Source of the DNA: an uncultured Bacteroidales bacterium
Lineage (GTDB): Bacteria; Bacteroidota; Bacteroidia; Bacteroidales; Paludibacteraceae
Reading direction: 5' to 3'
DNA: 64,000 nt
Assembly: GCA_902800525.1 (NCBI GenBank)
Contig: CADCEV010000001.1
Location: 1 to 64,000, forward strand
The translations under genes were made by a program, and so were the position numbers. The notes under the pieces are model-generated. The model worked only from the letters and a program-made list of their open reading frames with translations, made no database searches and was not told where the DNA came from. Each line of letters starts with the position of its first letter. The first letter of the stretch is position 1. Shown here one piece after another: positions 41,197 through 49,710 of the stretch.

Positions 41197-41227
41197 TTGT
41201 GGGTTTGGGAAAAATGTAGTAATTTTG
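41197..41227 (+). promoter_or_regulatory. Promoter of the 41267 gene
   Basis: TTGTGGGTTTGG (41197) and TAATTTTG (41220-41227). Confidence 0.7.
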
Positions 41228-41266
41228 CACTGTTTTTTAATCACACATTTTTAAACCAATTTACGT

Positions 41267-42829
41267 ATGAAAAAAATCTTCTTTTTTGCAGCGCTACTAA
41301 TCGGCGCACAGAGTTTTGCCCAGAATTATGAGGCAGGCTATTTGAAAACATTAGTGGATGAACAAGCAGATGCCTCGAAAGGTACGACACAATTGTACAA
41401 TTTGGAGTATGCCGCGGATGGTAGTTTGTATCTATTAAGTATGTATCAAACAGCCAGTTCCGCAGAGGTGGGGCTGAATTTTGATGGTAAGACCTACCAA
41501 GGTGCAACAGCCACCAAGTGGGGAAGCAAAGTCGGTGATTTCAACTACACCAACATGCGTAACTCGTTCCTCGCCAAGCTGGACGCAGAGGGCAATCTGC
41601 TTTGGGCGAAAGCGGACACGACGGGAGATTATGATTTGGCCTCTACAGCTTTGGCTGTCACGAATGACGGTGGTGTCATTTATGCCGATAAGTTCCGTAC
41701 GCGTAAAGCGGTGTATATGGGTTTTATCAATGTATATGACAAGAATGGTCAGTTGTTGGGATCCAACAGCATGTCGTTCACCAATAAAGACTCCGTGGAA
41801 GTAGACGGTAAGAAAGTATTTCGCAAAGAGGCATTTAACTGGGCTGGTGTAACAATGGACAAGGATAGTTTTATCTATTTGACCGGTGTTCAAACAGATA
41901 CCTTACTACCTGTTTGGAATGATTCGTTGGCTCCGCGTAAGGCATGGACGGAGAAGAGCGGTGGAATCAACACAAGCAAAGGAAACACGTTCGTGCTCAA
42001 ATACAAACTGCAACCGGGTTCATGGCCCGATGTCGCATATACCAAAGGCGTGATCAACAGCGATGAGCTGGATTATGATCGTCCGCTGGCTTTGCATCTT
42101 GAGGATGGCAAGCTCTATATCGTCGGAACGTACGGAAAGGGAGACGAGAAAGGTATCTATGCCGCTCGCTATAATACGAATCTGGAGCGCGAGTTCATTG
42201 TTTATCACCCGATCAACGCTACGCTGCAATTCCAGCAGACCAAGTTCGCAGATGGCAAGATCTATATCTGCGGTGGCGCCCAGAAAGGTAGCATCACTGT
42301 AGGCGAGAAAACGATTACTGCTGCAGGTACAATGAATAACGGCTTCGTTTATATCATCGATCAAGAGACAGGAAAAGCTTTGGATTTTGATATCCAGGGC
42401 AAAGAGAAAGAATTGCATATTACGGTAGCTGCACTCCCGACTGAAGAAGGCTTGGTAGCTTATCACTATGGTCCGATGGGCACAAACATAGCCATTAACT
42501 ACAACAATAAGTTAGAAGTAGTGAGTGTAGACACCTTGGCTACCGGAGGTGGTTCGTCCACGCTTACAGTTGTCGGACGTAGCGCGGATGGCAAACAGAC
42601 TGCAGTAGGTTTGCGTGCCGGTAAAAATAAAGATTTCAATGTATTAGGTGAGACATTCAGTTTCTCGACGACCAACTGGTATAGCGTGCTTGCAACGCTG
42701 AATGAGAAAGAGGAGACGACTGCAATCGAGGATGTACAAAAGGACAATGTACAAAGTACAAAGTTCATCCGCAACGGACAGTTGATTATCCGTCACAATG
42801 GACGTGAATACAATGTATTAGGATTCTAA
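41267..42829 (+). CDS. Secreted beta-repeat protein with C-terminal sorting-like tail
   Basis: This 520-residue exported protein has the signal peptide MKKIFFFAALLIGAQSFAQ. The body has repeated beta motifs with Asp/Gly turns (LAKLDAEGNLLWAKADTTGD, DKDSFIYLTGVQ, LEDGKLYIVGTYGKGD, FADGKIYICGGAQKG) like a beta-propeller of the SBBP/delta-60 type. The tail (AIEDV ... STKFIRNGQLIIRHNGREYN) matches that of the BspA-like protein at 24995-27322, and its linker is coded by GTACAAA repeat DNA. Probably surface exposed via a type IX-like route; function unknown. Confidence 0.78.
   Translation: MKKIFFFAALLIGAQSFAQNYEAGYLKTLVDEQADASKGTTQLYNLEYAADGSLYLLSMYQTASSAEVGLNFDGKTYQGATATKWGSKVGDFNYTNMRNSFLAKLDAEGNLLWAKADTTGDYDLASTALAVTNDGGVIYADKFRTRKAVYMGFINVYDKNGQLLGSNSMSFTNKDSVEVDGKKVFRKEAFNWAGVTMDKDSFIYLTGVQTDTLLPVWNDSLAPRKAWTEKSGGINTSKGNTFVLKYKLQPGSWPDVAYTKGVINSDELDYDRPLALHLEDGKLYIVGTYGKGDEKGIYAARYNTNLEREFIVYHPINATLQFQQTKFADGKIYICGGAQKGSITVGEKTITAAGTMNNGFVYIIDQETGKALDFDIQGKEKELHITVAALPTEEGLVAYHYGPMGTNIAINYNNKLEVVSVDTLATGGGSSTLTVVGRSADGKQTAVGLRAGKNKDFNVLGETFSFSTTNWYSVLATLNEKEETTAIEDVQKDNVQSTKFIRNGQLIIRHNGREYNVLGF
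42731..42765 (+). repeat. GTACAAA/GTACAAT repeat in the tail linker
   Basis: Seven-base units (TACAAAA, GACAATG, TACAAAG, TACAAAG) lie in frame just before the sorting-like tail. The same units precede the tail of the LRR gene (27230-27245) and follow its stop (27326-27346). Confidence 0.75.
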
Positions 42830-42850
42830 CAATCCATTCATGCCATAAGA

Positions 42851-42886
42851 AAAATACGGCTCGCAGGGATGCGGGCTGTATTTGTT
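42851..42886 (+). terminator. Bidirectional terminator
   Basis: AATACGGCTCGCA (42853-42865) and TGCGGGCTGTATT (42870-42882), with two G-U pairs; T-rich on both strands, serving the 41267 gene and the convergent cluster. Confidence 0.8.
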
Positions 42887-42907
42887 TAAAGATGGCTTGA
42901 GCGAGAA

Positions 42908-43354
42908 TTACTCAGCAACGATGATCTCATAGGAGAGGGCATCGAGGTAGTATTTCTTGACGGTCGAACAAACGCCACACACCTCTTCGCCTTCTTCATG
43001 TTGATGCTCTTCTGCTTTAGCCTCTTGAGGTTGCTGAACCGGCACTTCCATGGCGCGCAGAATACCACGAACACGTACTTCATTGTTCACGCACTCACCG
43101 GCAAAAGACTCGAACTCAACGGCGTTGGCACGGATAAACTCACCTTCTTCAGACGAACGAAGGAAAGCTTTTTTGCCACCATGTTTGCACAGATGCAGGC
43201 AGTTGCCTTCTACAAGGATCGTGTCCCCCACCAGGTTTTCGCCTTGAGCATACACCTCATCTACCGAATAAACGACTTCAGGCTGAGCCTGTTGTTTGTT
43301 GCAGGCAGTAAACGTCATCAACGATGCTGCCAAGATAAAAAGAATCTTTTTCAT
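42908..43354 (-). CDS. OB-fold-like lipoprotein with Cys/His motifs
   Basis: This 148-residue lipoprotein (lipobox in SLMTFTAC, start at 43354) has a domain with strands ENLVGDTILVEGNCLHLCKH, GGKKAFLRSS and VRVRGILRAM, the pattern of an OB-fold like that of periplasmic BOF/tRNA_anti-like proteins. It is followed by a His/Glu-rich segment (EEHQHEEGEEVCGVCS) with a CxxC pair that may bind metal. It is the last gene of the minus-strand TonB cluster, so metal handling may be the theme (inference). Confidence 0.7.
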   Translation of the reverse strand: MKKILFILAASLMTFTACNKQQAQPEVVYSVDEVYAQGENLVGDTILVEGNCLHLCKHGGKKAFLRSSEEGEFIRANAVEFESFAGECVNNEVRVRGILRAMEVPVQQPQEAKAEEHQHEEGEEVCGVCSTVKKYYLDALSYEIIVAE

Positions 43355-43371
43355 TGTTGTAAAAATTTTAT

Positions 43372-44514
43372 TTAAAATGTTAAACCTGTTTGTATCGTTA
43401 TTTGCCAAGCCTGCGCTTGGTCATATTGATGCAGCGAAGCCTGTGTGCCCACGAGCCAGGAGTATTTGCCTTTAAGCGGGAAAGTGTATTGCAGTTGGAC
43501 CGTTTCGCTCGTATGAGTTTGGAAGTTGTCATAATCAACCGTTCCCACAAAGAGCATATTTCCAATCGGAAGCGGCAAACGATAATCGCCGTACAGATGT
43601 GCCAAAAGGAAGTTCCGGCGGTAATTTGGCGCAATAAGCAGCAGTTGGTAGTAGTTATTGGCGTTATCGCCATAGAGGAACTGCTCGCCGCGTTTTAGTT
43701 CAAGCGCCGTAGAAGCCCACACGCGCCAACACGGTGCTACATAGCCTAATTGCGCCGTGAGTGTATGGGTGTTTAGCCGCGTTATGGGTACTTGGGTATT
43801 GATGGTCAGTTCTTTGGTGATTTTGATCCAATCGTAATGAAAACCTGCCATCCACCCTGTTGTGGGCAAGAGAGAGAGGCTGACACCCGCTCTGGAACCA
43901 CTGTAATAGGCGATCTTGTTATTTCCCGAAAAGCGCGCATAGGCGGTGGTGTCGTCTGCCATATGAAAGATCGTCGTTTCGCCTAATTCGGAATAGAAAC
44001 GGATCTCGTTATTCTGTTTGTATCGTCCTCCATAGGCCAGCAACGAAAGCGCATATCGGTTCCATTGATAACCGACAGACGCCTCAATACGCAGATCCGA
44101 CACCTTATTTTTCGCGCGCGGGTCACGCATGCGATAACTCTGCTCCGCCCGGAATGAGAGTGCTGCGTGCCAAAGAAGATGATTCTTCAACATCCGATAA
44201 CCGCCATAGAAAGCATATGTCTCACGCCGCAGATCGCCGCCAATAGTGTCTGTCGTCCAATACGGAGCTGTCAAACGATAATCGGCATTGTCCACACCGC
44301 GTGTTTGCTTGTTGTCCTGCCACTGATACGATGCTTCACCGAAGACGCGGCTGGTGGCATTGAAGTCATAGACCGAACGCGCTTGTACGGCGAAACCGCC
44401 TGTCTGTGTGCCCTCGAGGGTATAAGTCCCCTGCCCGAACTGCCCGGAGAGGGTTAAGTCCGTGCGAGCTGTGTCGGTGACCAAAGCTGTTAATATGGCG
44501 AGTAGTAGTTTCAT
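43372..44514 (-). CDS. DUF6850-type outer membrane beta-barrel protein
   Basis: This 380-residue protein has a short signal peptide (MKLLLAILTALVTDTA) followed by many amphipathic strands with aromatic girdles, ending in Phe (QITIQTGLTF), the mark of an outer membrane barrel. The sequence style and its place directly after a DUF4876 gene fit the DUF6850 family that co-occurs with TonB receptors. It overlaps the DUF4876 gene by four bases. Probable role: outer membrane partner of the receptor. Confidence 0.78.
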   Translation of the reverse strand: MKLLLAILTALVTDTARTDLTLSGQFGQGTYTLEGTQTGGFAVQARSVYDFNATSRVFGEASYQWQDNKQTRGVDNADYRLTAPYWTTDTIGGDLRRETYAFYGGYRMLKNHLLWHAALSFRAEQSYRMRDPRAKNKVSDLRIEASVGYQWNRYALSLLAYGGRYKQNNEIRFYSELGETTIFHMADDTTAYARFSGNNKIAYYSGSRAGVSLSLLPTTGWMAGFHYDWIKITKELTINTQVPITRLNTHTLTAQLGYVAPCWRVWASTALELKRGEQFLYGDNANNYYQLLLIAPNYRRNFLLAHLYGDYRLPLPIGNMLFVGTVDYDNFQTHTSETVQLQYTFPLKGKYSWLVGTQASLHQYDQAQAWQITIQTGLTF

Positions 44515-45692
44515 TTGAAATAGAACGGGTTGGCTTTCTGAGCCACCTCAAAATCATCGGTGGAATTATTGGTATCTTTTAATAACCGGCGACCATTCAG
44601 CGTAGCAATGGTCTTGCGTCTTACTGCCTTTCCAAACCGCGTTACATCGCTGCCTGTGGGCGCTACATAGGTGTATCCTGCATCCAGGCGATCACTGACC
44701 GGAAGCCACTGGAAAGTTTCCGAAGGGGCTAAGTTTACAGCGTCCACTATCCATTCGTTGGGCAAAACGTACGATTGTTTGGATTGCGAGAAAGTGCCGG
44801 CTGCCGTGACTAATTCATACTGATAGCGGATGTGAAATGAGTCCGTAGCAAAATAGAGTTCGGATGTCATACCTTCCGGGAAACGCGCCAAACCGAAGGA
44901 TTTATGCCCCTGGTTATGGGGTACCCAAATCGTATAAGTATAGCAGTAGAGCTTGTCCATATTCGTCACTGCCGGATTATCGACATCGGTTATTCCTGCG
45001 CTGGTAGAGACATCGTACCACTCGAAATCAGCATTGCTCAGGTCAAACGAATTGGGGTTCGCGGCGGTATGATCCATCGCGTTATCGACAATGAGGAGCG
45101 CGCCGCCGGGAGCTACACGATAGGTGTTGCCGTCTCCCGGAATGCGGTACATGGCATCCACGGCGAAATAACGATCCCGAAAATCATTGTCCATATTGTA
45201 TTTCTGCACGGAGTTGAGGTCCGACTCAATGAGAATCAGACCATCCGCGGAAAGCGTATCGGCGGAGTTATTAACAATGACGAAGTACTTATCGCCATTA
45301 TAACGCTTGCCTTCCGGCGTTTCTGTTCCGGTATAGAAAATCTCCGCCAACACAAAATGGTCATCTCCTGCCCTTACAAAATCCGCCACCAGCTCCACCG
45401 CGCAATCCTGCGAAAGACTCACTCCGCGTTTATAAGCCGTGATCGGCTGGCCATCGCCTTTGGCGGTAACTGCTAAATCGTAATAGCCCAGAGGAAGGGT
45501 CATGGTCAACGTGGTGTCTGTATAATCGCGGTTCATGTTGATATCATGCGCCGTGACAGACACATCCGATATACGTGAGATTCCTTCCGCTTTCAGCATC
45601 AACTTCAACTGCGCGGTATTTTCTATCGCCGGACGCTCACAAGAGACGAGCGCCAATGCGAAAAAGAGGTAATATAGTTTTTTATTCATCAT
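44511..45692 (-). CDS. DUF4876 family lipoprotein
   Basis: This 393-residue lipoprotein (MMNKKLYYLFFALALVSC) has an N-terminal beta-sandwich (LKLMLKAEGISRISDVSVTA) and a larger C-terminal part with FVLAEIFYTGTETPEGKRYN and YFVIVNNSADTLSADGL, features of the DUF4876 family (lamin-tail-like region). It overlaps both neighbours by four bases, so expression with the TonB receptor is tightly coupled. It is probably a surface or periplasmic substrate-binding partner; substrate unknown. Confidence 0.82.
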   Translation of the reverse strand: MMNKKLYYLFFALALVSCERPAIENTAQLKLMLKAEGISRISDVSVTAHDINMNRDYTDTTLTMTLPLGYYDLAVTAKGDGQPITAYKRGVSLSQDCAVELVADFVRAGDDHFVLAEIFYTGTETPEGKRYNGDKYFVIVNNSADTLSADGLILIESDLNSVQKYNMDNDFRDRYFAVDAMYRIPGDGNTYRVAPGGALLIVDNAMDHTAANPNSFDLSNADFEWYDVSTSAGITDVDNPAVTNMDKLYCYTYTIWVPHNQGHKSFGLARFPEGMTSELYFATDSFHIRYQYELVTAAGTFSQSKQSYVLPNEWIVDAVNLAPSETFQWLPVSDRLDAGYTYVAPTGSDVTRFGKAVRRKTIATLNGRRLLKDTNNSTDDFEVAQKANPFYFK

Positions 45693-48205
45693 ATATGTAA
45701 GTTTATTTCCATTCCAAAATAAGGACTTGCCGTGCGGTGTATAATGACCGGACTGCCTTCCGGGGAACTCACCGTATAATCCGGCAGAATATCCAATAAC
45801 CGGTTGACATAGAGCGCAATAGAGGCAAAACGCGTAATGTCTTTTTGCACTCGCAAGTTGAGATACCCTTCAAAAGGCACTGTGCGGCGGACGAACTGAC
45901 CGAGGTTGTAATCGAACGTCAGGGTCTTGAGTACAGGATCTTGCGCCGCCAAAGCATCATAGGGATGCAGCAAGCCGTCTGACGAGGCGATATACAAAAC
46001 CGGCGTGCCGTTCTTCTCCAGGGGTTGGGAGGCGGTGTAGATTGTAGCCTCCAACGTCGCACTAACCACCAAACCGATTTTCGGGATATAGACATCGGCT
46101 ACCAGATTACTATTCAGGCTCTCGCGGATGTAGCCTTCAGTCCAGTTATAGAGACCGATATAGTGGTCTTGCACATTGACACCGTTCACAATACCGGGTG
46201 TTTTCTCGGTGGAGAACATCTGTTCACTGTTGCTATAAGTCGTTCTAAGCCACGCCCCATTGATGGTAAAACGCGTACAGATGGCCTGAATTCGTGGCGA
46301 TTGGTATTGCCACTCGATACCCTGCTTGTGAATATGGCTGCCGTTACGGGTGGTGGAATAAGTCAGGAGCCGGTCATACTCACGGTTGTTAATCGTGTAT
46401 CGGAATGCATCCACTTGCATCAGATACCGAAACGCATCCTTCATATCCTCCTCGAAATAAGTGATTGAGAGCTTGTGTTTGTTAATGTCAAGTCCCGCAC
46501 GCACTTCCCATTTGAGGTTGCGTGCCGGCAATAAATCGTAGTTCGTGGGATTGATGATATGCGTAAAAATCTGCATGGTTTCGTCGGTCGGCGCGATAGG
46601 AACATCGGGCGCCTGCAAGTCCATATAAAGCAAATTGGGCGAGAGCTGCAAGAGGGTCGGCATTTTGGTATGTTGCCCTATTCCACCCGCCACGAACACC
46701 TTGCCTTTGGAGATCGGAAAATTGAGCGTTAAGTTCGCTCGCGGGTCCAAATAGCATTTTCCATCCATCGTATAGGCTTTTCCTAAACCAAGCATCGTAA
46801 CTCCGCGAAGACCTATATTCAAATCTGCCGATACGCGTTCGTGAATAGGAAAGCTAATATCATCCTGAATATACCAAGAGATTTGGTTCGTAGCCGGGAT
46901 GTCATAATAAGCGCGCGGACGAAGAGTAGATGAGTAGTTCAGAGGGCGGCTGAGATCGTATATCTGACCCCTGCCGAAGTTCTTGGAATACCGCCATTCA
47001 AGTCCTATATTGGCTTTGTGATTCAGACGCCAGGTATCAAAAAAGAATTCCGCTTTTGGGCGAATGAACACATTAAACGGCAGACCTTCCACCGTGTGTT
47101 TTGCCGTATATTTATAAGGAAGCAGCGAGACGGTCGCTTCGCCTTCCAGCATATTGTCTATCGCAGGGTTCTTGGGGGTTGTCAGTTGTACCAAGCGCGT
47201 CTGATCAATGCGATCCACTTCACCGGAAACATTCGCTTGCACGCTTAACTGATACCATTCAACGGCCGGTTGATGCAGATGAAGCGTATTGGACCAACTC
47301 CATTTATGGTACGTACTGCGATAACTGTCCTCACGGTTTTTATGGATATCGGGGTCTATCTTCTCATTGTCAATACTGCCGGTATAATCCCAGTTACTTT
47401 GCCATTTGAGTTTCCATTCCTCTGTCTGCCATTTCTGCTGCAAACGCACGGAAGCGGTAATACGCTGGTAATTCTCCAACGTGTTCGTGGGATCGGCTTT
47501 GGCGTTCAGATAATCGATACCAAAATTGAGAACGGTTTGATCATTCTTCCATCCCAAACCCTTACCAAAGAAGAGTAACTTACTGAATCCGTCTGCTTTG
47601 AATCGCGCGCGCCACGGGGTTGGTTTGGCTGTTCGCTCAATCTTCACCACGCCGGATGTCACATCGCCATACTCGGCGGAGGCTATACCGCGGATAATCT
47701 CCACTTTTTCAATATCATCGGTGGAGATGGTACGCATATCCACTCCGGCTCCGACGCTGTTTCGTTTCGCGTCCGCTCCGCTGATATCCGATTGAATATA
47801 CTGCATATTCGCATCGGTGCTCACCGGCGCGCCATCTACCACAAATGAGGTACCTAAAGCGGAAGCATCATAATCTCCGGAAGCCGCTCCGTTGGTCGCC
47901 TCGCGCAGACGGATCGTGTTGGAGTGCGTCAGATCCGGATCCTTTGTCGTACCGCCGGGCAAAGTCTGCAAGATATCGGTGAAAGAAGAGGGCTGAAGGT
48001 GTTGCATCGCCTCTTTGTTGATAACCGAAGCACTACTCTTCCCAGTAGATTCCTCGGCTGTCACCACCACTTCCTGCAACGTAAAGGACCTGGTAAGGCT
48101 GTCCAAAAGCGCCAATTGAGCACTGTCTAGGGCTAAAGAATCAACTCCCGATGCCTGTAAAAGCACCGGGATATTGACCAACATTATTATAACCCATTTT
48201 TTCAC
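45689..48205 (-). CDS. TonB-dependent outer membrane receptor
   Basis: This 838-residue receptor carries the TonB box region (FTLQEVVVTAEEST), a plug domain (KVEIIRGIASAEYGDVTSGV) and a 22-strand-type barrel ending in Phe-like YFGMEINLHI. It lacks the N-terminal SusC-type carboxypeptidase-like domain, so it belongs to the siderophore/metal/vitamin type rather than the glycan type. The best start is GTG 48205, which keeps the signal peptide MKKWVIIMLVNIPVLLQASG but lies only five bases after the -7 box, implying a leaderless mRNA. ATG 48184 would truncate the signal. It heads the cluster TonB-DUF4876-DUF6850-lipoprotein. Confidence 0.92.
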   Translation of the reverse strand: MKKWVIIMLVNIPVLLQASGVDSLALDSAQLALLDSLTRSFTLQEVVVTAEESTGKSSASVINKEAMQHLQPSSFTDILQTLPGGTTKDPDLTHSNTIRLREATNGAASGDYDASALGTSFVVDGAPVSTDANMQYIQSDISGADAKRNSVGAGVDMRTISTDDIEKVEIIRGIASAEYGDVTSGVVKIERTAKPTPWRARFKADGFSKLLFFGKGLGWKNDQTVLNFGIDYLNAKADPTNTLENYQRITASVRLQQKWQTEEWKLKWQSNWDYTGSIDNEKIDPDIHKNREDSYRSTYHKWSWSNTLHLHQPAVEWYQLSVQANVSGEVDRIDQTRLVQLTTPKNPAIDNMLEGEATVSLLPYKYTAKHTVEGLPFNVFIRPKAEFFFDTWRLNHKANIGLEWRYSKNFGRGQIYDLSRPLNYSSTLRPRAYYDIPATNQISWYIQDDISFPIHERVSADLNIGLRGVTMLGLGKAYTMDGKCYLDPRANLTLNFPISKGKVFVAGGIGQHTKMPTLLQLSPNLLYMDLQAPDVPIAPTDETMQIFTHIINPTNYDLLPARNLKWEVRAGLDINKHKLSITYFEEDMKDAFRYLMQVDAFRYTINNREYDRLLTYSTTRNGSHIHKQGIEWQYQSPRIQAICTRFTINGAWLRTTYSNSEQMFSTEKTPGIVNGVNVQDHYIGLYNWTEGYIRESLNSNLVADVYIPKIGLVVSATLEATIYTASQPLEKNGTPVLYIASSDGLLHPYDALAAQDPVLKTLTFDYNLGQFVRRTVPFEGYLNLRVQKDITRFASIALYVNRLLDILPDYTVSSPEGSPVIIHRTASPYFGMEINLHI

Positions 48206-48209
48206 GGTG

Positions 48210-48240
48210 CAAAAGTACTACAATTTTTGGACATACACAA
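48210..48240 (-). promoter_or_regulatory. Promoter of the TonB receptor cluster
   Basis: Minus strand: TTGTGTATGTCC (from 48240) and TACTTTTG (48217-48210). Confidence 0.82.
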
Positions 48241-48271
48241 TCCCTAAAAATTGGGAAATTGCATTTTTTAC

Positions 48272-48302
48272 TTGTATATGTGCAATATTTTTCGTACCTT
48301 TG
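48272..48302 (+). promoter_or_regulatory. Promoter of the divergent ABC cluster
   Basis: TTGTATATGTGC (48272) and TACCTTTG (48295-48302). The two divergent promoters are 32 bases apart, so one regulator could serve both. Confidence 0.85.
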
Positions 48303-48323
48303 CACTCGATTTTGAAATACACC

Positions 48324-49037
48324 ATGTTAACGAATCTAATCGAATATGATCATGTGACCCATTATTATGGGAAGAGGCTGATTTATCAGGACTTATCATT
48401 CTCTGTGCCCCGCGGCCGCATTTTAGGCTTGTTGGGAAAGAACGGAACGGGTAAGACCACCACCATCAATATCCTCTCCGGTTTCATACAGCCGCACGCG
48501 GGAACCTGCCGTTTGTTGGGCTACGATACTCGCACAATGCCCTCTAAAGAGCGCGCGCGTATAGGATTATTGTTGGAGGGGCATGTCCAATACCCGTTTA
48601 TGACCATCGCGCAAATCGAACGATTCTACGCGCCTTTCTTCCCCAAATGGAACAAAGAGGCGTACTACGAGCTGATGCGGTTACTGAAAGTAAAAGATTA
48701 TCAGATACTTAGCCAGATGTCCAATGGTCAGCGAAGCCAGGTGGCTTTGGGATTATTGATGGCGCAAGACCCGGAATTGCTAATTTTGGATGATTTTTCT
48801 TTAGGACTTGACCCTGGTTACAGACGCCTTTTTGTGGAGTATTTGCGGGATTTCTGCAAGCGTGGAGAGAAGACGGTTTTTCTCACTTCGCATATCATTC
48901 AAGACTTGGAAAGACTCGTAGATGATTGTATTATAATGGATTACGGTAAGATCTTGAAGCAATGCCCGGTGTCGGAACTCATTACGCCGGAGAAGACATT
49001 GGAGGACACCTTTATTGATTTAACCGGCAAATACTAA
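48324..49037 (+). CDS. ABC transporter ATP-binding protein
   Basis: This 237-residue ATPase has Walker A GLLGKNGTGKTTT, an unusual signature MSNGQRSQVA (for LSGGQ), Walker B LLILDDFSLGLDP and the H-loop LTSHIIQDL. The catalytic Glu after Walker B is Asp here (LDD), which usually lowers ATP turnover. It resembles the ATPases of ABC-2 exporters of the CcmA/NatA type. First gene of a + operon with a permease and a DUF4857 protein, divergent from the TonB cluster. Confidence 0.92.
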   Translation: MLTNLIEYDHVTHYYGKRLIYQDLSFSVPRGRILGLLGKNGTGKTTTINILSGFIQPHAGTCRLLGYDTRTMPSKERARIGLLLEGHVQYPFMTIAQIERFYAPFFPKWNKEAYYELMRLLKVKDYQILSQMSNGQRSQVALGLLMAQDPELLILDDFSLGLDPGYRRLFVEYLRDFCKRGEKTVFLTSHIIQDLERLVDDCIIMDYGKILKQCPVSELITPEKTLEDTFIDLTGKY

Positions 49038-49041
49038 GGAA

Positions 49042-49710
49042 ATGCTACGCGCAATATTTTATAAGGAATGGCTCAAACTGCGGCTCTTTTGGGGACTCGC
49101 AGTAGTGGTACATATAGCTCTTATCGGCTATCTGTTGTTATCGCTTCGTTCTACCCTGCTCGCCTCCGGTGTGGTGGAGACATGGGCTACAATGATCGGC
49201 CGCGATATACTGATGATCAATCAGTTAACGTACTTGCCACTCATAACCGGCGTGTGTCTGGCGCTCTGTCAATGGTTGCCGGAGATGCAAGCCAAACGTA
49301 TTCGTCTAACGCTTCATCTGCCCATTGACAATCAACTCAGCATCGGTGCAATGTTGGGATGCAGCATCATCGGACTTTGTTTGCTATTTGGATTAGATGC
49401 TGTTCTGTTAGCCGGCTTCGGACAAGTGTGGCTACCGCGTGAGTTAGTTTGGCGCACGTTCTTGACTTGCTTACCGTGGTATTTAGGTGGACTTATCGGC
49501 TATAACATCGTATCATGGTGGATTTTGGAGCCGCAATGGAAAATCCGATGCGTGGATATACTCATCGGTGCACCGTTGGTAGCACTCTGCTTTCTGACCA
49601 CACAACCGGCTTGCTATATACAGATGTTTCCTTGGCTCATCGGGCTACTTTTATGTACCGCCTGTCTGCCGCTCTATAGTATTTATCGTTTTAAACTCGG
49701 CAAACAATGA
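49042..49710 (+). CDS. ABC-2-like membrane permease
   Basis: This 222-residue protein has six predicted helices (LFWGLAVVVHIALIGYLLL, YLPLITGVCLALCQWL, IGAMLGCSIIGLCLLFGLDA and others) and little loop sequence, a typical small ABC-2 permease. It is four bases after the ATPase gene and overlaps the DUF4857 gene by four. The three likely form one inner membrane complex. Confidence 0.85.
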   Translation: MLRAIFYKEWLKLRLFWGLAVVVHIALIGYLLLSLRSTLLASGVVETWATMIGRDILMINQLTYLPLITGVCLALCQWLPEMQAKRIRLTLHLPIDNQLSIGAMLGCSIIGLCLLFGLDAVLLAGFGQVWLPRELVWRTFLTCLPWYLGGLIGYNIVSWWILEPQWKIRCVDILIGAPLVALCFLTTQPACYIQMFPWLIGLLLCTACLPLYSIYRFKLGKQ

